64,000 bases of DNA. Source: Pseudomonas sp. S37 (GTDB lineage: Bacteria > Pseudomonadota > Gammaproteobacteria > Pseudomonadales > Pseudomonadaceae). Below the pieces are notes generated by a model. That model ran no database searches. It saw nothing but the letters and a program-made list of their open reading frames with translations, and was not told the DNA's origin. The position numbers and the translations under genes are program-made. The stretch spans positions 31,002 through 95,001 of the forward strand of contig NZ_JACVZC010000009.1 in the NCBI RefSeq assembly GCF_016658545.1. Direction: 5' to 3'. Positions 20,295 to 29,713 of the stretch are shown in pieces (the first letter of the stretch is position 1; each line of letters begins with the position of its first letter).

Positions 20295-21638
20295 ATGGAA
20301 CAGCGCAAACGCATCAGGACACTGGGTTCGCTGGCATTGCTCGCCGTGGTCGGCAGCGGCAGCGCGCAAGCTGCCGAGGCTTTCTCCAGTGAGTCGAAAT
20401 GGATGACCGGCGACTGGGGCGGCACCCGTACCGAGCTGCTGGACAAAGGCTATGACTTTACCCTCGATTACGTCGGCGAGGTGGCCGGCAACCTGCACGG
20501 CGGCTACAACGACGACAAGACGGCCCGCTACAGCGACCAGTTCGCCCTGGGCGCGCACCTGGACCTGCAGAAGATTTTTGGCTGGCACGACGCCGAGTTC
20601 AAGCTGGCGATCACCGAGCGCAGTGGCCGCAACCTGTCCAACGACCGTATCAGCGACCCGCGCGCCGGGCAGTTCAGCTCGGTACAGGAAGTGTGGGGCC
20701 GTGGCCAGACCTGGCGCCTGACCCAGATGTGGATCAAGCAGAAATACTTCGACGGTGCGCTGGATGTGAAATTTGGCCGCTTCGGCGAGGGCGAGGACTT
20801 CAACAGCTTCCCTTGCGACTTCCAGAACCTGGCCTTCTGCGGCTCGCAAGTGGGCAACTGGGTCGGCGGCATCTGGTACAACTGGCCGGTAAGCCAGTGG
20901 GCGCTGCGGGTGAAATACAACATCACCCCGGAATTCTTCGTGCAGGTCGGTGCCTTCGAGCAGAACCCGTCCAACCTGGAAACCGGCAACGGCTTCAAGC
21001 TCAGTGGCAGTGGCACCAAGGGCGCGATCCTGCCGGTGGAGGCGGTGTGGTCACCCAAGGTCAACGGCCTGCCGGGTGAGTACCGCCTGGGCTACTACTA
21101 CAGCACGGCCAAGGCCGACGATGTATTCGACGACGTTAACGGCAACCCGCAGGCGCTGAGCGGCGAGGCCTTCAAGTCGCACTCCAGCAAACACGGCTGG
21201 TGGGTGGTGGCGCAGCAGCAGGTCACCGCCAACGCGGGGGACGTCAACCGTGGCCTGAGCCTGTTCGCCAACTTCACCGTGCACGACAAGGCCACCAACG
21301 TGGTCGACAACTACCAGCAGGTGGGGCTGGTCTACAAGGGCGCCTTCGATGCCCGGCCCAAGGACGATATCGGTTTTGGCGTGGCACGTATTCATGTGAA
21401 TGACGACGTGAAGAAACGCGCCGAGCTGCTGAACGCCCAGAGCGGCATCAACGACTACGACAACCCGGGTTTCGTGCCGCTGCAGCGTTCCGAGTACAAC
21501 GCCGAGCTCTACTACGGCTTCCATGTCACCAACTGGCTGACCGTGCGGCCCAACCTGCAGTACATCAAGAGCCCGGGCGGGGTGGATGACGTGGACAACG
21601 CGCTGGTCGCAGGCTTGAAGATTCAGTCGTCATTCTGA
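20295..21638 (+). CDS. oprB: Carbohydrate-selective porin OprB
   Basis: A 447-residue outer-membrane porin. Signal peptide of about 27 residues ending SAQA. The mature protein starts with SKWMTGDWGGTRTELLDKGY, the conserved N-terminus of the OprB family, contains many amphipathic beta strands, and ends with the aromatic residue SSF as outer-membrane barrels do. It lets glucose cross the outer membrane to GtsA. Last gene of the gts operon; a 13-base-pair hairpin follows at 21678-21710. Confidence 0.95.
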   Translation: MEQRKRIRTLGSLALLAVVGSGSAQAAEAFSSESKWMTGDWGGTRTELLDKGYDFTLDYVGEVAGNLHGGYNDDKTARYSDQFALGAHLDLQKIFGWHDAEFKLAITERSGRNLSNDRISDPRAGQFSSVQEVWGRGQTWRLTQMWIKQKYFDGALDVKFGRFGEGEDFNSFPCDFQNLAFCGSQVGNWVGGIWYNWPVSQWALRVKYNITPEFFVQVGAFEQNPSNLETGNGFKLSGSGTKGAILPVEAVWSPKVNGLPGEYRLGYYYSTAKADDVFDDVNGNPQALSGEAFKSHSSKHGWWVVAQQQVTANAGDVNRGLSLFANFTVHDKATNVVDNYQQVGLVYKGAFDARPKDDIGFGVARIHVNDDVKKRAELLNAQSGINDYDNPGFVPLQRSEYNAELYYGFHVTNWLTVRPNLQYIKSPGGVDDVDNALVAGLKIQSSF

Positions 21639-21677
21639 GGGCATTTGTTGTAAATTTACGCCAATCCATTTTCGGCT

Positions 21678-21710
21678 CCCGGCAACCACTGGCCTGCAGT
21701 GGTTGTCGGG
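21678..21710. terminator. Hairpin between oprB and mutarotase gene
   Basis: CCCGGCAACCACT pairs with AGTGGTTGTCGGG (one wobble) around a 7-base loop. There is no T-run after it, so it may act as a 3' stabiliser or rho-related pause rather than a true intrinsic terminator. Confidence 0.45.
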
Positions 21711-21755
21711 GATAGGCCGAGACAGCGCTATCTCAAACAACAAGAGCTCTGAACC

Positions 21756-22610
21756 ATGCCCGAACATCCGCTCCATCGCTTCTTCACCTCGCAGCGGCCA
21801 CGGCCGACATTCGAGTGGGAGCGTTACCAGCAGCGCGATGTATTGATCATCGATCACCCCCGTTGCCAGGCGGTGTTCAGCCGCCAGGGCGCACAGTTGC
21901 TGCACTTTCAGCCGGCGGGCGAGCGGCCCTGGCTGTGGTGTGCCGAGCAGTGGCCGCAAGTGGGCGCGATCCGCGGTGGCGTACCGGTGTGCTGGCCTTG
22001 GTATGGCCGCCACCCCAGCGAAGACCTGTGGCCTGCGCATGGTTGGGCACGGCTGCTGGACTGGAAGCTGGTAGACAGCCGCGAGGACGAGGAGGGCGTG
22101 ACGCTGAAGTGGCGGCTGGACCTGTGCGACTGGCAAGTCGACCTGCATGCCCGGCTGGGCAGCCGCATGGAGCTGAGCCTGAGCACTGAGCACCAGGACA
22201 GCGAACCCTGCCAGTTGAGCCATGCCCTGCTGGCCTACTGGCGTATCAGTGACGTGTCCGAGATAGCGCTATCCGGGCTTGAGGATATCGAAGGCTACGA
22301 CCGCCTGAACCGCCAGGCCTGCCGTGAAGATGGCGCCCTGAAGCTCAAGGGCGGCTGCCAGAAGGTCTACCCCGGCACGCCGCGCGTACAACTGCAGGAC
22401 CCGGCCTGGCAGCGCGAGCTGTGCATCGATACCGGTGACAGCGATGACACCGTGGTCTGGCACCCCGGCAATCGCCCACTGATGGGCGTGACCGGCCGCG
22501 AAACGCAGGGTTTTGTCTGCGTCGAAGCCGCCAGCGGCAGCGGTGAGGGCCTTAGCCTGGCGCCGGGGCAGCGTGCGCACCTGCGCTTGCAGGCGCACCG
22601 GCTTAGCTGA
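21756..22610 (+). CDS. D-hexose-6-phosphate mutarotase (aldose 1-epimerase family)
   Basis: A 284-residue protein of the YeaD-like branch of the aldose 1-epimerase family, which interconverts alpha and beta anomers of glucose-6-phosphate. Key motifs: [28 protein letters not shown] (catalytic His) and [11 protein letters not shown] towards the C-terminus. Zwf uses the beta anomer, so a mutarotase beside zwf makes metabolic sense. It follows the gts-oprB operon in the same direction and its last 8 bases overlap the convergent hexR gene. Confidence 0.9.
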   Translation: MPEHPLHRFFTSQRPRPTFEWERYQQRDVLIIDHPRCQAVFSRQGAQLLHFQPAGERPWLWCAEQWPQVGAIRGGVPVCWPWYGRHPSEDLWPAHGWARLLDWKLVDSREDEEGVTLKWRLDLCDWQVDLHARLGSRMELSLSTEHQDSEPCQLSHALLAYWRISDVSEIALSGLEDIEGYDRLNRQACREDGALKLKGGCQKVYPGTPRVQLQDPAWQRELCIDTGDSDDTVVWHPGNRPLMGVTGRETQGFVCVEAASGSGEGLSLAPGQRAHLRLQAHRLS

Positions 22611-23475
22611 GTTCGTCGTCCTCGATCGGGTAGCGGCTGGCGTTCAGGCTTTCCTTGATCTTGCGCAGGTGCGGCTGGAAGTCCACGCCGCGGCGCAGGG
22701 TCATGCCGGTGGCCAGCACGTCGAGCACGGTCAACTGGATGATTCGCGACGTCATCGGCATGTAGATGTCGGTGTCCTCCGGCAGCGGAATGTGCAGGCT
22801 CAGGCTGCAGGCGTTGGCCAGCGGCGAGCCGGCGGCGGTCAGGCCCAGTACCGAAGCGCCGTTTTCGCGGGCCAGGCGTGCCACTTCGACCAGTTCGCGG
22901 GTGCGCCCGGTGTAGGAAATGATCACGAACAGGTCGCCGGTGTGCGCTACCGAGGCCAGCATGCGTTGCATCAGCACGTCGGCATGGGCTGACACCGCCA
23001 GGTTGAAGCGGAAGAACTTGTGCTGCGCATCCAGGGCTACCGGGGCCGAGGCGCCGAGGCCGAAGAAGTGGATCTGCCGGGCCTGGATCATCATGTCCAC
23101 GGCGCGGCTGACCTGCGCCGGGTCAAGTTGCTGGCAGGCGCTGTCGAGCGAGGCGATGGCACTGGCGAAGATCTTCTGGGTATAGGCGGCCGGGTCATCG
23201 TCGGCCTCTACTGCACGGCTGACATAGGCGGCGCCGCTGGCCAGGCTCTGTGCCAGTTGCAGCTTCAGTTCCGGGTAGCCGCTGACGCCGAACGAGCGGC
23301 AGAAGCGGTTGACGGTCGGCTCGCTGACCTTGGCCGCCTGGGCCAGCGCAGCGATGCTGAAACGGGTGGCTTGTTGCGGGTTGAGCAGGATGACTTCGGC
23401 GACTTTGCGTTCGGCCTTGTTCAGCTCGTCGAGGCGGCCCTGGATCTGTTCCAGGAGGTTTCGCACGCGGTCCAT
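22603..23475 (-). CDS. hexR: HexR, RpiR-family repressor of glucose catabolism
   Basis: A 290-residue transcription factor: N-terminal RpiR helix-turn-helix (about residues 1-77; [20 protein letters not shown] is the recognition region) and a C-terminal SIS sugar-phosphate domain (about 120-255; [19 protein letters not shown] and [17 protein letters not shown]), where KDPG is known to bind. Start at ATG 23475 with AAGGA upstream; upstream in-frame codons lack family resemblance. It is divergent from zwf, and represses zwf-pgl-eda, edd-glk and gap in P. putida; operator-like sites are visible before all three. Confidence 0.95.
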   Translation of the reverse strand: MDRVRNLLEQIQGRLDELNKAERKVAEVILLNPQQATRFSIAALAQAAKVSEPTVNRFCRSFGVSGYPELKLQLAQSLASGAAYVSRAVEADDDPAAYTQKIFASAIASLDSACQQLDPAQVSRAVDMMIQARQIHFFGLGASAPVALDAQHKFFRFNLAVSAHADVLMQRMLASVAHTGDLFVIISYTGRTRELVEVARLARENGASVLGLTAAGSPLANACSLSLHIPLPEDTDIYMPMTSRIIQLTVLDVLATGMTLRRGVDFQPHLRKIKESLNASRYPIEDDELS

Positions 23476-23595
23476 GGGTGTGTCCTTGGGTCGGGAAGAC
23501 AGCCGGCTGTGGGAGCAGCAGGCTTTTTGCACGGTCGTCTATCGTACTGTCGGTGCGGTTGGCGTACCACTTGTCTGTAACACTTGTGTGTAATG

Positions 23596-23610
23596 TTGTG
23601 GTTTTTACTA
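23596..23610. promoter_or_regulatory. HexR operator for zwf-pgl-eda
   Basis: TTGTGGTTTTTACTA matches TTGT-N7-ACAA with one mismatch and lies within a wider dyad TGTTGT-N7-ACTACA (23594-23612), 68-82 bases before the zwf start. Two direct repeats of TTGTSTGTAA precede it at 23571 and 23584. Confidence 0.65.
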
Positions 23611-23677
23611 CATTATCCCTTGAAAACCGTATGTGAAAGCGGTATTCCTAGACCAACTTTAGGAAAGAACCAACATC

Positions 23678-25147
23678 ATGGCTGCGATCAGTGTCGAACC
23701 TTGCACCTTTGCCCTGTTTGGCGCCCTCGGCGACCTGGCATTGCGCAAGCTGTTTCCTGCGCTCTACCAGCTCGACCGGGCCAATTTGTTGCACCCGGAC
23801 ACCCGCCTGCTGGCGCTGGCCCGTGAAGCCGGCAGCGCGCAGGCGCACCTGGACCACATCGAAGCCCATTTGCGCCGGCATGTGCCCGAGGCCGATATCG
23901 AGCCCGCCGCGCTGGGCCGCTTCCTCGCCAGGCTGAGCTATCAGCACCTGGACTTCCTGCAGCCCGAGGGCTACCAGGCACTGGCCGAGCAGTTGCCCGG
24001 TGAACTGCCGTTGATCGCCTACTTTGCCACGGCGGCGGCGGTGTACGGGGCCATCTGCGAGAACCTTGACAAGGCCGGCCTGGCTGCGCGCACCCGGGTG
24101 GTGCTGGAAAAGCCCATTGGCCACGACCTGGAGTCGTCGCGCCGGGTCAATGATGCCGTGGCGCGGTTCTTTCCGGAAAACCGGGTCTACCGCATTGACC
24201 ACTACCTGGGCAAGGAAACGGTGCAGAACCTGATTGCCCTGCGCTTCGCCAACAGCCTGTTCGAAACCCAGTGGAACCAGAATTCCATCTCCCACGTGGA
24301 GATTACCGTCGCGGAAAAGGTCGGCATCGAGGGCCGCTGGGGCTATTTCGACAAGGCTGGCCAGCTGCGCGACATGATCCAGAACCACCTGCTGCAGCTG
24401 CTGTGCCTGATTGCCATGGACCCACCCAGCGAACTGTCCGCCGATGCCATCCGCGACGAGAAGGTAAAGGTGCTGAAGGCCTTGGCACCGATCACCGGCG
24501 ACGGGTTGAGCACCCGCGTGGTGCGTGGCCAGTACATTGCCGGCTACAGCGACGGCAAGCCGGTGCCGGGCTACCTGGAGGAAGACAACGCCAATGCCCA
24601 GAGCGACACCGAAACCTTCGTCGCCCTGCGCGCCGACATCCGCAACTGGCGCTGGTCGGGCGTGCCGTTCTACCTGCGCACCGGTAAGCGCATGCCGCAA
24701 AAGCTCTCGCAGATCGTCATCCACTTCAAGGAAACGCCGCATTACATCTTCGCCCCGGAACAGCGTTTGCAGATCGGTAACAAGCTGATCATCCGCCTGC
24801 AACCGGACGAAGGCATTTCTTTACGGGTGATGACCAAGGAGCAGGGCCTGGACAAGGGCATGCAATTGCGCAGCGGCCCATTGCAGCTGAATTTTTCCGA
24901 CACCTGGCGCAGTGCGCGAATTCCGGATGCCTATGAGCGTTTGCTGCTCGAAGTGATGCGTGGCAACCAGAACCTGTTCGTGCGCAAGGACGAAATCGAG
25001 TATGCCTGGAAGTGGTGCGACCAGTTGATCGCCGGCTGGCGTAACGCGGGCGATGCGCCCAAGCCTTACGCGGCGGGGTCCTGGGGGCCGATGAGCTCGA
25101 TTGCACTGATCACACGCGATGGGAGGGCGTGGTATGGGGATATCTGA
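23678..25147 (+). CDS. zwf: Glucose-6-phosphate 1-dehydrogenase
   Basis: A 489-residue cytoplasmic enzyme that oxidises glucose-6-phosphate to 6-phosphogluconolactone. The dinucleotide-binding start [20 protein letters not shown] has the family GxxGDLA pattern, and the active-site motif [14 protein letters not shown] is intact (about residue 170). Full family length. AGGAAAG precedes the ATG. First gene of zwf-pgl-eda; pgl starts inside its last codons. Confidence 0.96.
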   Translation: MAAISVEPCTFALFGALGDLALRKLFPALYQLDRANLLHPDTRLLALAREAGSAQAHLDHIEAHLRRHVPEADIEPAALGRFLARLSYQHLDFLQPEGYQALAEQLPGELPLIAYFATAAAVYGAICENLDKAGLAARTRVVLEKPIGHDLESSRRVNDAVARFFPENRVYRIDHYLGKETVQNLIALRFANSLFETQWNQNSISHVEITVAEKVGIEGRWGYFDKAGQLRDMIQNHLLQLLCLIAMDPPSELSADAIRDEKVKVLKALAPITGDGLSTRVVRGQYIAGYSDGKPVPGYLEEDNANAQSDTETFVALRADIRNWRWSGVPFYLRTGKRMPQKLSQIVIHFKETPHYIFAPEQRLQIGNKLIIRLQPDEGISLRVMTKEQGLDKGMQLRSGPLQLNFSDTWRSARIPDAYERLLLEVMRGNQNLFVRKDEIEYAWKWCDQLIAGWRNAGDAPKPYAAGSWGPMSSIALITRDGRAWYGDI

Positions 25148-25847
25148 ACTGAAACTGCCGGCGGCGGTGAAGGTACACGCGCTGGCAGATGCCAAGGCGC
25201 TGGCCGCCACTCAAGCCCACGACGTGGCCGAACGCCTGCGTGCGGCGATTGCTGCCAGGGGCCAGGCCTGCCTGGTGTTGTCCGGTGGCCGCAGCCCGGT
25301 GCCGTTCCTGGAAAAACTCGCCAGCGAGCGCCTGGACTGGGCCAAGGTCACGGTCAGCCTGGCCGATGAACGCTGGGTGCCGGTTGAACACGCCGACAGC
25401 AACGCCGGGCTGCTGGCCCGCCACCTGCTGAAGGGCGAGGCGGCCAAGGCGCGCTTCGTTGGCCTGTACCAGCAAGCGGAAAACCTTGATGCCGCTGCGC
25501 TCAAGGCCGACCAGGCCCTCGCTGCGCTGCCGCCAATCGACGTGCTGGTGCTGGGCATGGGGGACGATGGCCATACCGCCTCGCTGTTCCCCGCCAGCCC
25601 GAACCTGGAAGCAGGCCTGGACCTGGCCAACCCGCGCCGCTGCCTGCCGTTGCTGGCGCCGAGCGTGCCGCACCAGCGTTTGTCGATGACCCGTTCGCTG
25701 CTGGCCAGCGCTGCCTTTATCGCGCTGTCCGTGCAAGGCCAGGGCAAACTCGCTACCCTGCGCGCCGCGCTGGCTGGCAACGACCTTACTGAAATGCCGA
25801 TTCGCGCTTTTCTTCACGACCCCCTGGACATCTACTGGTGCCCATGA
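25134..25847 (+). CDS. pgl: 6-phosphogluconolactonase
   Basis: A 237-residue enzyme of the NagB/DevB-type lactonase family, hydrolysing 6-phosphogluconolactone to 6-phosphogluconate. Motifs: [30 protein letters not shown] and [20 protein letters not shown] choose ATG 25134 because GGGAGGG lies at ideal distance; an ATG five codons earlier (25119) would give 242 residues. It overlaps zwf by 14 bases. Second gene of the zwf-pgl-eda operon. Confidence 0.95.
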   Translation: MGISELKLPAAVKVHALADAKALAATQAHDVAERLRAAIAARGQACLVLSGGRSPVPFLEKLASERLDWAKVTVSLADERWVPVEHADSNAGLLARHLLKGEAAKARFVGLYQQAENLDAAALKADQALAALPPIDVLVLGMGDDGHTASLFPASPNLEAGLDLANPRRCLPLLAPSVPHQRLSMTRSLLASAAFIALSVQGQGKLATLRAALAGNDLTEMPIRAFLHDPLDIYWCP

Positions 25848-25864
25848 GCCAAGGATCCACAGTC

Positions 25865-26545
25865 ATGACCACCCTCGAACGCCCACAGCCAAAGCTCTCG
25901 ATGGCCGACAAAGCCGCGCGGATCGACGCCATTTGCGAAAAGGCGCGCATCCTGCCGGTAATCACCATCGCCCGTGAGCAAGACATCCTGCCACTGGCTG
26001 ATGCCCTGGCCGCAGGCGGCATCCGTACCCTGGAAGTGACCTTGCGCTCGCAGCATGGCCTGAAGGCCATTCAGGTGCTGCGTGAGCAGCGCCCGGAACT
26101 GTGCGTCGGCGCCGGCACCGTGCTTGATCGCAGCATGTTTGCTGCCGTTGAAGCTGCGGGTGCGCAATTTGTCGTTACCCCGGGTATTACCCAGGACATT
26201 CTCGAAGCGGGTGTCGACAGCGAGATCCCGCTGCTGCCAGGCATCAGCACGCCGTCCGAAATCATGATGGGCTACGCCCTGGGCTACCGCCGCTTCAAGC
26301 TGTTCCCGGCAGAAATCAGCGGTGGCGTGGCGGCGATCAAGGCCTTTGGCGGGCCGTTCGGTGATATTCGTTTCTGCCCTACGGGCGGCGTGAACCCGGC
26401 CAACGTGCGCAATTACATGGCCTTGCCGAATGTGATGTGCGTGGGGGGTACCTGGATGCTCGACAGCAGCTGGATCAAGAACGGCGACTGGGCGCGGATC
26501 GAAGCGTGCAGTGCCGAAGCGATGGCGCTGTTGGACGCCAACTGA
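25865..26545 (+). CDS. eda: KDPG aldolase
   Basis: A 226-residue class I aldolase that splits KDPG to pyruvate and glyceraldehyde-3-phosphate. The catalytic Glu lies in RTLEVTLRS and the Schiff-base Lys in RRFKLFPAE; GGVNPANVRNY is the phosphate-binding loop. I start at ATG 25865, 9 bases after AAGGA; an open frame starts nine codons earlier inside pgl. Last gene of the operon; an intrinsic terminator follows at 26572. Confidence 0.96.
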   Translation: MTTLERPQPKLSMADKAARIDAICEKARILPVITIAREQDILPLADALAAGGIRTLEVTLRSQHGLKAIQVLREQRPELCVGAGTVLDRSMFAAVEAAGAQFVVTPGITQDILEAGVDSEIPLLPGISTPSEIMMGYALGYRRFKLFPAEISGGVAAIKAFGGPFGDIRFCPTGGVNPANVRNYMALPNVMCVGGTWMLDSSWIKNGDWARIEACSAEAMALLDAN

Positions 26546-26571
26546 ATTTGTTGTGTGCTTTACGGCTTATT

Positions 26572-26599
26572 GGGGCGCTTGGTCGGCGCCCCTTTTTTT
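26572..26599 (+). terminator. Intrinsic terminator of zwf-pgl-eda
   Basis: Stem GGGGCGC/GCGCCCC with a 7-base loop followed by seven T residues, 27 bases after the eda stop codon. Confidence 0.9.
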
Positions 26600-26624
26600 G
26601 CCTGAGGTTTTTGCATTGCCTTTG

Positions 26625-26704
26625 CTGGCCTCTTCGCGGGTAAACCCGCTCCTACAACGGGTTGCGTTCCCATGTAGGAGCGGGTTCACCCGCGAAGAGG
26701 CCAG
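26625..26704. repeat. Inverted REP pair between eda and leuA
   Basis: Units 26625-26656 and 26673-26704 are reverse complements apart from one T/C change in the stem, with a 16-base centre. They lie between the convergent terminators of eda and leuA. Confidence 0.93.
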
Positions 26705-26715
26705 AACAGGCCAAC

Positions 26716-26744
26716 AAAAAAGCCCGCATCAAACGATGCGGGCT
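26716..26744 (-). terminator. Intrinsic terminator of leuA
   Basis: Read leftward: stem AGCCCGCATC/GATGCGGGCT with a four-base loop, then a run of T residues (the A-run at 26716-26721 on the + strand). It lies 23 bases after the leuA stop. Confidence 0.9.
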
Positions 26745-26766
26745 TCTTCATTCATCACACCAGGGC

Positions 26767-28440
26767 TCAGGCCGCCTTGGCTTCCTGCTGGCTCAGCGAG
26801 CGGTTCAGCGCGCTGAACAGGGCCTTGAAGCTGGCGGTAGTGATGTTTTCATCGATACCCACACCATGCACCGGGCGGCCACCGGCCACGCGCAGTTCGA
26901 TGTAGGCCGCAGCCTTGGCATTGGTGCCGGCACCAATCGCGTGCTCGTTGTAGTCCATGATCTCTACCGCAATCGGCAGGCCGGCAACCAGGGCTTCCAG
27001 GGCGCCGTTGCCCTTGCCGCGCCAGTGCAGGGTGGTTTCGCCTTCACCGGCAACTTCCACTTCCACGGCGCTGTGGCCGTTTTCTTCCTGCAGGCGGTGG
27101 CTGACCAGCGCATACGGCGCGTTGGCCTGGAGGTATTCCTTGTGCAGCAGGCTGTAGATCTGCTGGGCGGTCATTTCCAGGCCCAGGCGGTCGGTTTCAC
27201 CCTGTACCACCTGGCTGAACTCGATCTGCATGCGGCGTGGCAGGCTGATGCCGTATTCCTGCTCGAGCAGGTAGGTGATGCCGCCTTTACCCGACTGGCT
27301 GTTGACGCGGATCACCGCCTCGTAGCTGCGGCCGATATCGGCCGGGTCGATCGGCAGGTACGGCACTTCCCACCGCTCGCCTTCCTGCTGCTTGGCGAAG
27401 CCCTTGCGGATGGCGTCCTGGTGCGAACCGGAGAACGCGGTGTGAACCAGGTCGCCCACATACGGGTGACGCGGGTGCACCGGCAGTTGGTTGCACTCTT
27501 CGACGACTTTGCGCACGCCGTCGATGTCGGAGAAGTCCAGTTGCGGGTCGATGCCCTGGGTGTACAGGTTCAGCGCCAAGGTCACCAGGTCGACGTTGCC
27601 GGTACGTTCGCCGTTGCCGAACAGGCAGCCTTCGGCGCGGTCGGCGCCGGCCATCAGGCCCAGTTCGGTGGCGGCAATGCCGGTGCCACGGTCGTTGTGG
27701 CAGTGCAGGCTGATGATCACGCTGTCGCGGCGGCTGACGTTACGGCAGAACCACTCGATCTGGTCGGCGTAGATGTTCGGCGTCGACACTTCGACGGTGG
27801 CCGGCAGGTTGAGGATGATCTTGTGCTCAGGCGTCGGGTTCCACACTTCGATGACTGCGTCACAGACTTCCTTGGCGAACTCCATTTCGGTGGCGCTGAA
27901 GGTTTCTGGCGAGTACTGGAAGGTCCAGTGGGTTTCCGGCTGCTGGGCGGCATACTTGACGAACAGCTTGGCCGCGTTCACCGCAATGTCCTTGACGCCT
28001 TGCTTGTCCTGGTTGAAGACAATGCGGCGGAACGACGGGCTGGTGGCGTTATACAGGTGGACGATGGCCTTTTTCGCCCCGCGCAGCGATTCGAAGGTGC
28101 GGGCGATCAGGTCTTCACGGGCCTGGGTAAGCACCTGAATGGTGGTGTCGTCCGGGATGTGGCCGTCTTCGATCAGGGTACGCACGAAGTCGAAGTCGGT
28201 TTGCGAAGCGGATGGGAACGACGCTTCGATCTCCTTCACGCCAACTTGCACCAAGGTCTTCCAGAAGCGCAGTTTCTTCTCCGAATCCATCGGCTCGATC
28301 AGCGACTGGTTGCCATCACGCAGGTCGGAGCTGCACCAGATCGGTGGCTCGGTGATGGTTTTCGACGGCCAGGTACGGTCAGGCAGGTCGATGGTCGGGA
28401 AGGCGCGGTATTTCTTCGAAGGGTCTTTGAGCATGGTCAT
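26767..28440 (-). CDS. leuA: 2-isopropylmalate synthase
   Basis: A 557-residue enzyme that condenses 2-ketoisovalerate and acetyl-CoA, the first committed step of leucine synthesis. Catalytic TIM barrel (about residues 30-310) with [30 protein letters not shown] and [15 protein letters not shown]; linker; and a C-terminal LeuA allosteric domain (about 430-550), where leucine would inhibit. ATG 28440 is followed by a second ATG two codons later, so the exact start is uncertain by two residues. A short leucine-rich ORF upstream (28517-28594) suggests attenuation control. Confidence 0.95.
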   Translation of the reverse strand: MTMLKDPSKKYRAFPTIDLPDRTWPSKTITEPPIWCSSDLRDGNQSLIEPMDSEKKLRFWKTLVQVGVKEIEASFPSASQTDFDFVRTLIEDGHIPDDTTIQVLTQAREDLIARTFESLRGAKKAIVHLYNATSPSFRRIVFNQDKQGVKDIAVNAAKLFVKYAAQQPETHWTFQYSPETFSATEMEFAKEVCDAVIEVWNPTPEHKIILNLPATVEVSTPNIYADQIEWFCRNVSRRDSVIISLHCHNDRGTGIAATELGLMAGADRAEGCLFGNGERTGNVDLVTLALNLYTQGIDPQLDFSDIDGVRKVVEECNQLPVHPRHPYVGDLVHTAFSGSHQDAIRKGFAKQQEGERWEVPYLPIDPADIGRSYEAVIRVNSQSGKGGITYLLEQEYGISLPRRMQIEFSQVVQGETDRLGLEMTAQQIYSLLHKEYLQANAPYALVSHRLQEENGHSAVEVEVAGEGETTLHWRGKGNGALEALVAGLPIAVEIMDYNEHAIGAGTNAKAAAYIELRVAGGRPVHGVGIDENITTASFKALFSALNRSLSQQEAKAA

Positions 28441-28516
28441 GGAAGCAATCCTTTTGTGTGCGGCCGAGATCGGGCCTGCCGGGCAGTAACGAGATGAAGG
28501 GGCGAGGCGACGCGAA

Positions 28517-28594
28517 TCAGCCTGGTAGTCGGGCGCTGACCAGGCAGAGGCTGCGATGTTGTCGGAGCAGGATGAGGGTGCTGAAGGTTTTCAT
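28517..28594 (-). CDS. Probable leuA leader peptide (25 residues)
   Basis: A 25-codon ORF (ATG 28592-28594, TGA 28517-28519) ends 76 bases before leuA. It begins [12 protein letters not shown] and contains LCLV later; six of 25 codons are Leu (CTC, CTG, CTC, CTC, CTG, CTA), with Ile and Val beside them. Leucine codons clustered in a short ORF before leuA are the hallmark of transcription attenuation. Its 3' end can fold as GCCTGGT/ACCAGGC (28515-28542 region), and GC-rich palindromic segments follow before leuA, but I see no clear U-run terminator. The ribosome site (GAAGG) is too close to the ATG to be ideal. The call is inference. Confidence 0.55.
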   Translation of the reverse strand: MKTFSTLILLRQHRSLCLVSARLPG

Positions 28595-28767
28595 GCCTTC
28601 AAACTTAACCAGTGGGGTGGGGGATGGCAAGCGTTCGGAAAAAATTGAGAGGAATGCTTAAAAAAAGCTTATGTGCGAGATTTTATGGCTGGAATTTTTT
28701 ATGGGGTTATTAATTGTTGCGCGGTAGTTTTCGATGGCGCAACACAGTGGAACTGATGTGGGCAGGG

Positions 28768-28864
28768 CTGGCCTCTTCGCGGGTAAACCCGCTCCTACAA
28801 CGGATAGCGCAGCATTCAGATGTGGCGCGATCCCTGTGGGAGCGGGTTCACCCGCGAAGAGGCC
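28768..28864. repeat. Inverted REP pair
   Basis: Units 28768-28799 and 28835-28864 with the standard GCGGGTAAACCC and GGGTTCACCCGC stems facing each other. The rest of the leuA/peptidase gap (28595-28767) holds the presumed leuA promoter in an A+T-rich stretch around 28640-28720. Confidence 0.93.
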
Positions 28865-28882
28865 CCACCGCCAACACAAATC

Positions 28883-29710
28883 TCAGGGCTGGAATGCCCC
28901 AATGAAAATCGCCGGGTCCACCCGCGCATCATTCAGGCTGACATTCCAGTGCATGTGCGGCCCGGTAGCCCGCCCGGTCGAGCCCACGCGCCCGACCACT
29001 TCACCCCGGCGCAACTGTTGCCCCACCTGCACATCGATCTTGGACATGTGGCAGAACATGCTGATAAAGCCCTGCCCATGGTCGACGAACACCGTGCGGC
29101 CATTGAAGAAGTAATCGCCCACCAGAATCACCTTGCCATTGGCCGGGGTCTTGATCGGCGTACCCGCCGGCACGGCGAAGTCCAGCCCGGCATGCGGGTT
29201 GCGTTCTTCGCCATTGAAGAAGCGGCGTACGCCGAACTTGCTCGACAACGGGCCGTTGACTGGCTTGTCGAGGATCAGGTTGCTCGGCAGGCCCGGGCTG
29301 AAGCTGCGGTAGGCCTTGATCTGCTCGGCCAGCTCGCGGTCGATACGTTTGAGATCGGCCGGGTTCGGGTTGACCTGGCGAGTGTTCTTCAGGGTGATGC
29401 GCTGCTCAGGGTATTTCTTGCTGCCGACGCTGAATGGCAGGCTACGACCGCCCTGGCTCAGCACGGCGGTGCCGGGTTTCTGGGTCAGCGGGATGCCGAC
29501 GATGGCCAGCCAGTTGTCCTGCTCCTTCACCACCAATACCGGTTTGCCATCGAAGCGGGCGCTGGGTGCGCTGGCGGCTGGGCCAAGGTCGACCACCGCC
29601 ACGCCGCCGGGCACCGGCTTGTTCAGCGTGCGGGTGATGTAGCTGGCCTGGGCGCCGCTGGCCAGCAGCAACAGGGAAAGGGCAAGCAGGGGCGCGAGCA
29701 GGCGGGGCAT
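28883..29710 (-). CDS. Secreted M23 (LytM-type) peptidase
   Basis: A 275-residue protein with an N-terminal signal peptide (about residues 1-22, ending SGAQA) and a C-terminal M23 metallopeptidase domain (about 155-265). Zinc ligands are visible: HAGLD (His and Asp of HxxxD) and HMHW (HxH), so it is likely an active cell-wall endopeptidase rather than a degenerate activator. An N-terminal beta-rich region precedes it. Its gene starts 3 bases after the xseA stop codon, so the two are probably co-transcribed. Confidence 0.9.
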   Translation of the reverse strand: MPRLLAPLLALSLLLLASGAQASYITRTLNKPVPGGVAVVDLGPAASAPSARFDGKPVLVVKEQDNWLAIVGIPLTQKPGTAVLSQGGRSLPFSVGSKKYPEQRITLKNTRQVNPNPADLKRIDRELAEQIKAYRSFSPGLPSNLILDKPVNGPLSSKFGVRRFFNGEERNPHAGLDFAVPAGTPIKTPANGKVILVGDYFFNGRTVFVDHGQGFISMFCHMSKIDVQVGQQLRRGEVVGRVGSTGRATGPHMHWNVSLNDARVDPAIFIGAFQP

Positions 29711-29713
29711 GTG

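Noticed and set aside
28734..29114. Frames reading through REP pairs (peptides with GAGSPAKRP or FAGKPAPT)
   Set aside because: These peptides recur wherever a REP is read in that frame in this window; they are translations of the repeat, not protein-coding genes.
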